Below are positions 6,991 through 8,372 of a stretch of 8,372 bases of DNA, piece after piece (position 1 is the first letter of the stretch; each line of letters starts with the position of its first letter). Source of the stretch: Tidjanibacter sp. (GTDB lineage: Bacteria; Bacteroidota; Bacteroidia; Bacteroidales; Rikenellaceae). The translations under genes and the position numbers were made by a program. The notes beneath the pieces are model-generated. The model saw only the letters and a program-made list of their open reading frames with translations. It made no database searches and was not told where the DNA came from. The stretch is from positions 1 to 8,372 of the forward strand of contig JAGBVY010000130.1 of the NCBI GenBank assembly GCA_017630115.1, read 5' to 3'.

Positions 6991-8259
6991 ATGAAGTACC
7001 AACAGAGCAACATCAGCGAGAACAACTTTGAGCAGTGTACCAAGTGTACTATCTGTACGGTCTATTGCCCAATGTTGGAGGTTAATCCTCTCTATCCCGG
7101 CCCAAAGCAAGCGGGCCCCGACGGTGAACGCTACCGACTCCGCGAGCCTATGTACTACGACGAGGCTCTGCGCTATTGTCTCAACTGCAAACGTTGCGAG
7201 ATGTCGTGTCCCTCGGGGGTGCGTATTGGCGACATCATAACCCTTGCGAAGATTAAGAATAGCAAGATTCGTCGCGCCCCGTTGCGCGATAGGTTGCTTG
7301 CCCAGACCGATATGTTGGGCTCTATGGCCAGCTATGTGGCCCCTGTGGTCAATAGTACGCTCTCGTCGAAGTGGTTTCGCAAGGCGCTCGATGGGGTGCT
7401 GAGTATCGACCAGCGTAGCACACTCCCTCGCTATACGGGCGAGAGATTTACAACTTGGTATCGTAAGGAGGAGCAGGCTGCAAAGCAGAAAGCCTACCCT
7501 CGTCGATTGGCCTACTTCTATGGTTGCTGGGTCAATTACCACAATCCCGACTTGGGCCGTGCTATGATTGAGGTGTTCAATGCTGTGGGGTGTGGCCTTG
7601 TGCTTATGGACGAAGGACGTTGCTGTGGTAGGGAGAAGATTTCCAGCGGTATGTTGCGTAGTGCCCAGAGCGATGCTATGGCCAATTTGGAGGCGTTCAG
7701 AGAGGCTGTTGGCGAGGGTGGGGCAGTGAAGGTTGTGGCCACATCGCCCGCTTGTATCTATACCCTCAGGGAGAGCTACCACAATATCTTGGGTTTGGAT
7801 GTGGCCGACATTAAGGAGCGCCTAACGCTTGCCACTCGCTACCTCTATCGCCTGATGGAACGTGGCGAGATTAGGTTTGCTTTCCGCTCGGACTACCACC
7901 GCCGTGTGGCCTACCATTCGGCTTGCTATATGGAGCGTCTGGGTTGGACACTCTACTCCACATCGCTGTTGAGGCACATCCCGGGCGTGGAACTTACGAT
8001 GTTGCCCTCACAATGTTGTGGCAGGGCGGGTAGCTATGCGCTGCGTAGCGAGAACTACCACTTCTCGGAGGCTATCGGAGGGAGCTTGTTTGAGATCGTT
8101 GAGTCGATGGATGTGGATTACATTGTGACCGACTGCGAGAGTTGCCGCGAACAGATTGCCTCGCACACATCCAAGAGAGTTCTTCACCCGATTGAGATTT
8201 TGGCCGAGGCGCTCGATTTGCCCAAGACCCGAGCACTCAACGGCGTGGATGAGAAGTAA
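6991..8259 (+). CDS. glpC: Anaerobic glycerol-3-phosphate dehydrogenase, iron-sulfur subunit C
   Basis: This 422-residue electron-transfer subunit anchors the GlpAB dimer to the membrane and delivers electrons to the quinone pool. Two [4Fe-4S] ferredoxin motifs are intact: Cys16, 19, 22, 26 (CTKCTICTVYCP) and Cys63, 66, 69, 73 (CLNCKRCEMSCP). They flank the family-specific NPLYPGPKQAGPDGERYR. Two cysteine-rich CCG domains follow. The first has Cys179, Cys211-Cys212 and Cys255, where the last pair is reduced to SPAC as in other GlpC proteins. The second is complete, with Cys312, Cys342-Cys343 and Cys382/Cys385 (DCESC). The second CCG domain also has the family motif MERLGWTLYSTSLLRHIPG. No transmembrane helix is visible, so membrane attachment would be peripheral. 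It is about 25 residues longer than E. coli GlpC, mostly at the C-terminus and in the linker after the ferredoxin domain. It is the last gene before the terminator. Confidence 0.96.
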   Translation: MKYQQSNISENNFEQCTKCTICTVYCPMLEVNPLYPGPKQAGPDGERYRLREPMYYDEALRYCLNCKRCEMSCPSGVRIGDIITLAKIKNSKIRRAPLRDRLLAQTDMLGSMASYVAPVVNSTLSSKWFRKALDGVLSIDQRSTLPRYTGERFTTWYRKEEQAAKQKAYPRRLAYFYGCWVNYHNPDLGRAMIEVFNAVGCGLVLMDEGRCCGREKISSGMLRSAQSDAMANLEAFREAVGEGGAVKVVATSPACIYTLRESYHNILGLDVADIKERLTLATRYLYRLMERGEIRFAFRSDYHRRVAYHSACYMERLGWTLYSTSLLRHIPGVELTMLPSQCCGRAGSYALRSENYHFSEAIGGSLFEIVESMDVDYIVTDCESCREQIASHTSKRVLHPIEILAEALDLPKTRALNGVDEK

Positions 8260-8287
8260 GCCTCCTGCGATTTATTGGCCGACTAAA

Positions 8288-8321
8288 ACAAATGCCGACT
8301 CACGAGTGAGTCGGCATTTGT
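8288..8321 (+). terminator. Perfect 15-bp hairpin, probably a bidirectional terminator
   Basis: ACAAATGCCGACTCA (8288-8302) pairs perfectly with TGAGTCGGCATTTGT (8307-8321) around the tetraloop CGAG. It starts 28 bp after the glpC stop and ends 4 bp before the stop codon of the probable minus-strand gene. Downstream on the plus strand is a T-rich stretch (CTGTTATTTT). On the minus strand the stem runs directly into TTTTAG. It can therefore stop transcription from both sides. Confidence 0.85.
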
Positions 8322-8324
8322 CTG

Positions 8325-8372
8325 TTATTTTGCCTTGTTGTTGTCGATTTTGTTGCGATAGACCACATAGCG
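8325..8372 (-). CDS. 3' end of a convergent gene, function unknown (partial)
   Basis: On the minus strand a frame open from the window edge encodes RYVVYRNKIDNNKAK and stops with TAA (8325-8327), right before the shared hairpin. The position of the stop relative to the terminator is the main support, because the other two minus-strand frames are also open over this short stretch. Fifteen residues are too few to identify the protein. Confidence 0.4.
   Translation of the reverse strand, partial: RYVVYRNKIDNNKAK

Noticed and set aside
6850..7782. 310-codon open frame on the minus strand opposite glpB/glpC
   Set aside because: It lies across the end of one well-identified gene and most of another. 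It has no promoter or motif, so it is a shadow of biased codon use.
1..8372. CRISPR array, insertion sequence, phage or conjugative element
   Set aside because: No regularly spaced repeats, no transposase or integrase, and no terminal inverted repeats were seen. The tRNA 3' end shows no duplicated attachment sequence within the window.

Overview
The window looks like chromosomal DNA from a Bacteroidota bacterium, most likely of the order Bacteroidales. The evidence is Bacteroidota-type promoter elements (TAnnTTTG at -7), lipoprotein signal peptides with acidic residues just after the lipobox cysteine, a BACON-domain surface protein, and A/T-rich non-Shine-Dalgarno leaders on several genes. 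Base composition is moderate to GC-rich, so a Rikenellaceae/Alistipes-like or related gut lineage is plausible. I cannot assign a genus from sequence alone.

Layout. The left part (27-3035) is transcribed leftward: a tRNA with anticodon CAU and its own promoter, then two probable outer-membrane or surface lipoprotein genes that probably form one unit (566-residue BACON protein first, 360-residue two-repeat protein second). A short divergent intergenic region (3036-3209) carries a -7 element on each strand. The right part (3210-8259) is transcribed rightward: an SGNH/GDSL-type ester hydrolase lipoprotein, then glpA, glpB and glpC. A perfect 15-bp hairpin closes the right end (8288-8321). It is probably a bidirectional terminator shared with the 3' end of a gene entering from the right on the minus strand.

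How the genes work together. glpABC encodes the three-subunit anaerobic glycerol-3-phosphate dehydrogenase. GlpA oxidises sn-glycerol-3-phosphate to dihydroxyacetone phosphate using FAD. GlpB is a second Rossmann-type flavoprotein subunit. GlpC is the iron-sulfur/CCG subunit that passes electrons to the membrane quinone pool, which in Bacteroidales is presumably menaquinone feeding fumarate reductase. All cofactor motifs are intact. The SGNH hydrolase lies 60 bp upstream with no visible terminator between, so it may be co-transcribed. A link between ester hydrolysis of a glycerolipid and use of the released glycerol phosphate is attractive but is inference only.

Nothing in the window is a clear case of a wholly new system. 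The least explained items are the two lipoproteins with internally repeated architecture, the hydrolase-glpABC linkage, and an unusual T-loop in the tRNA.
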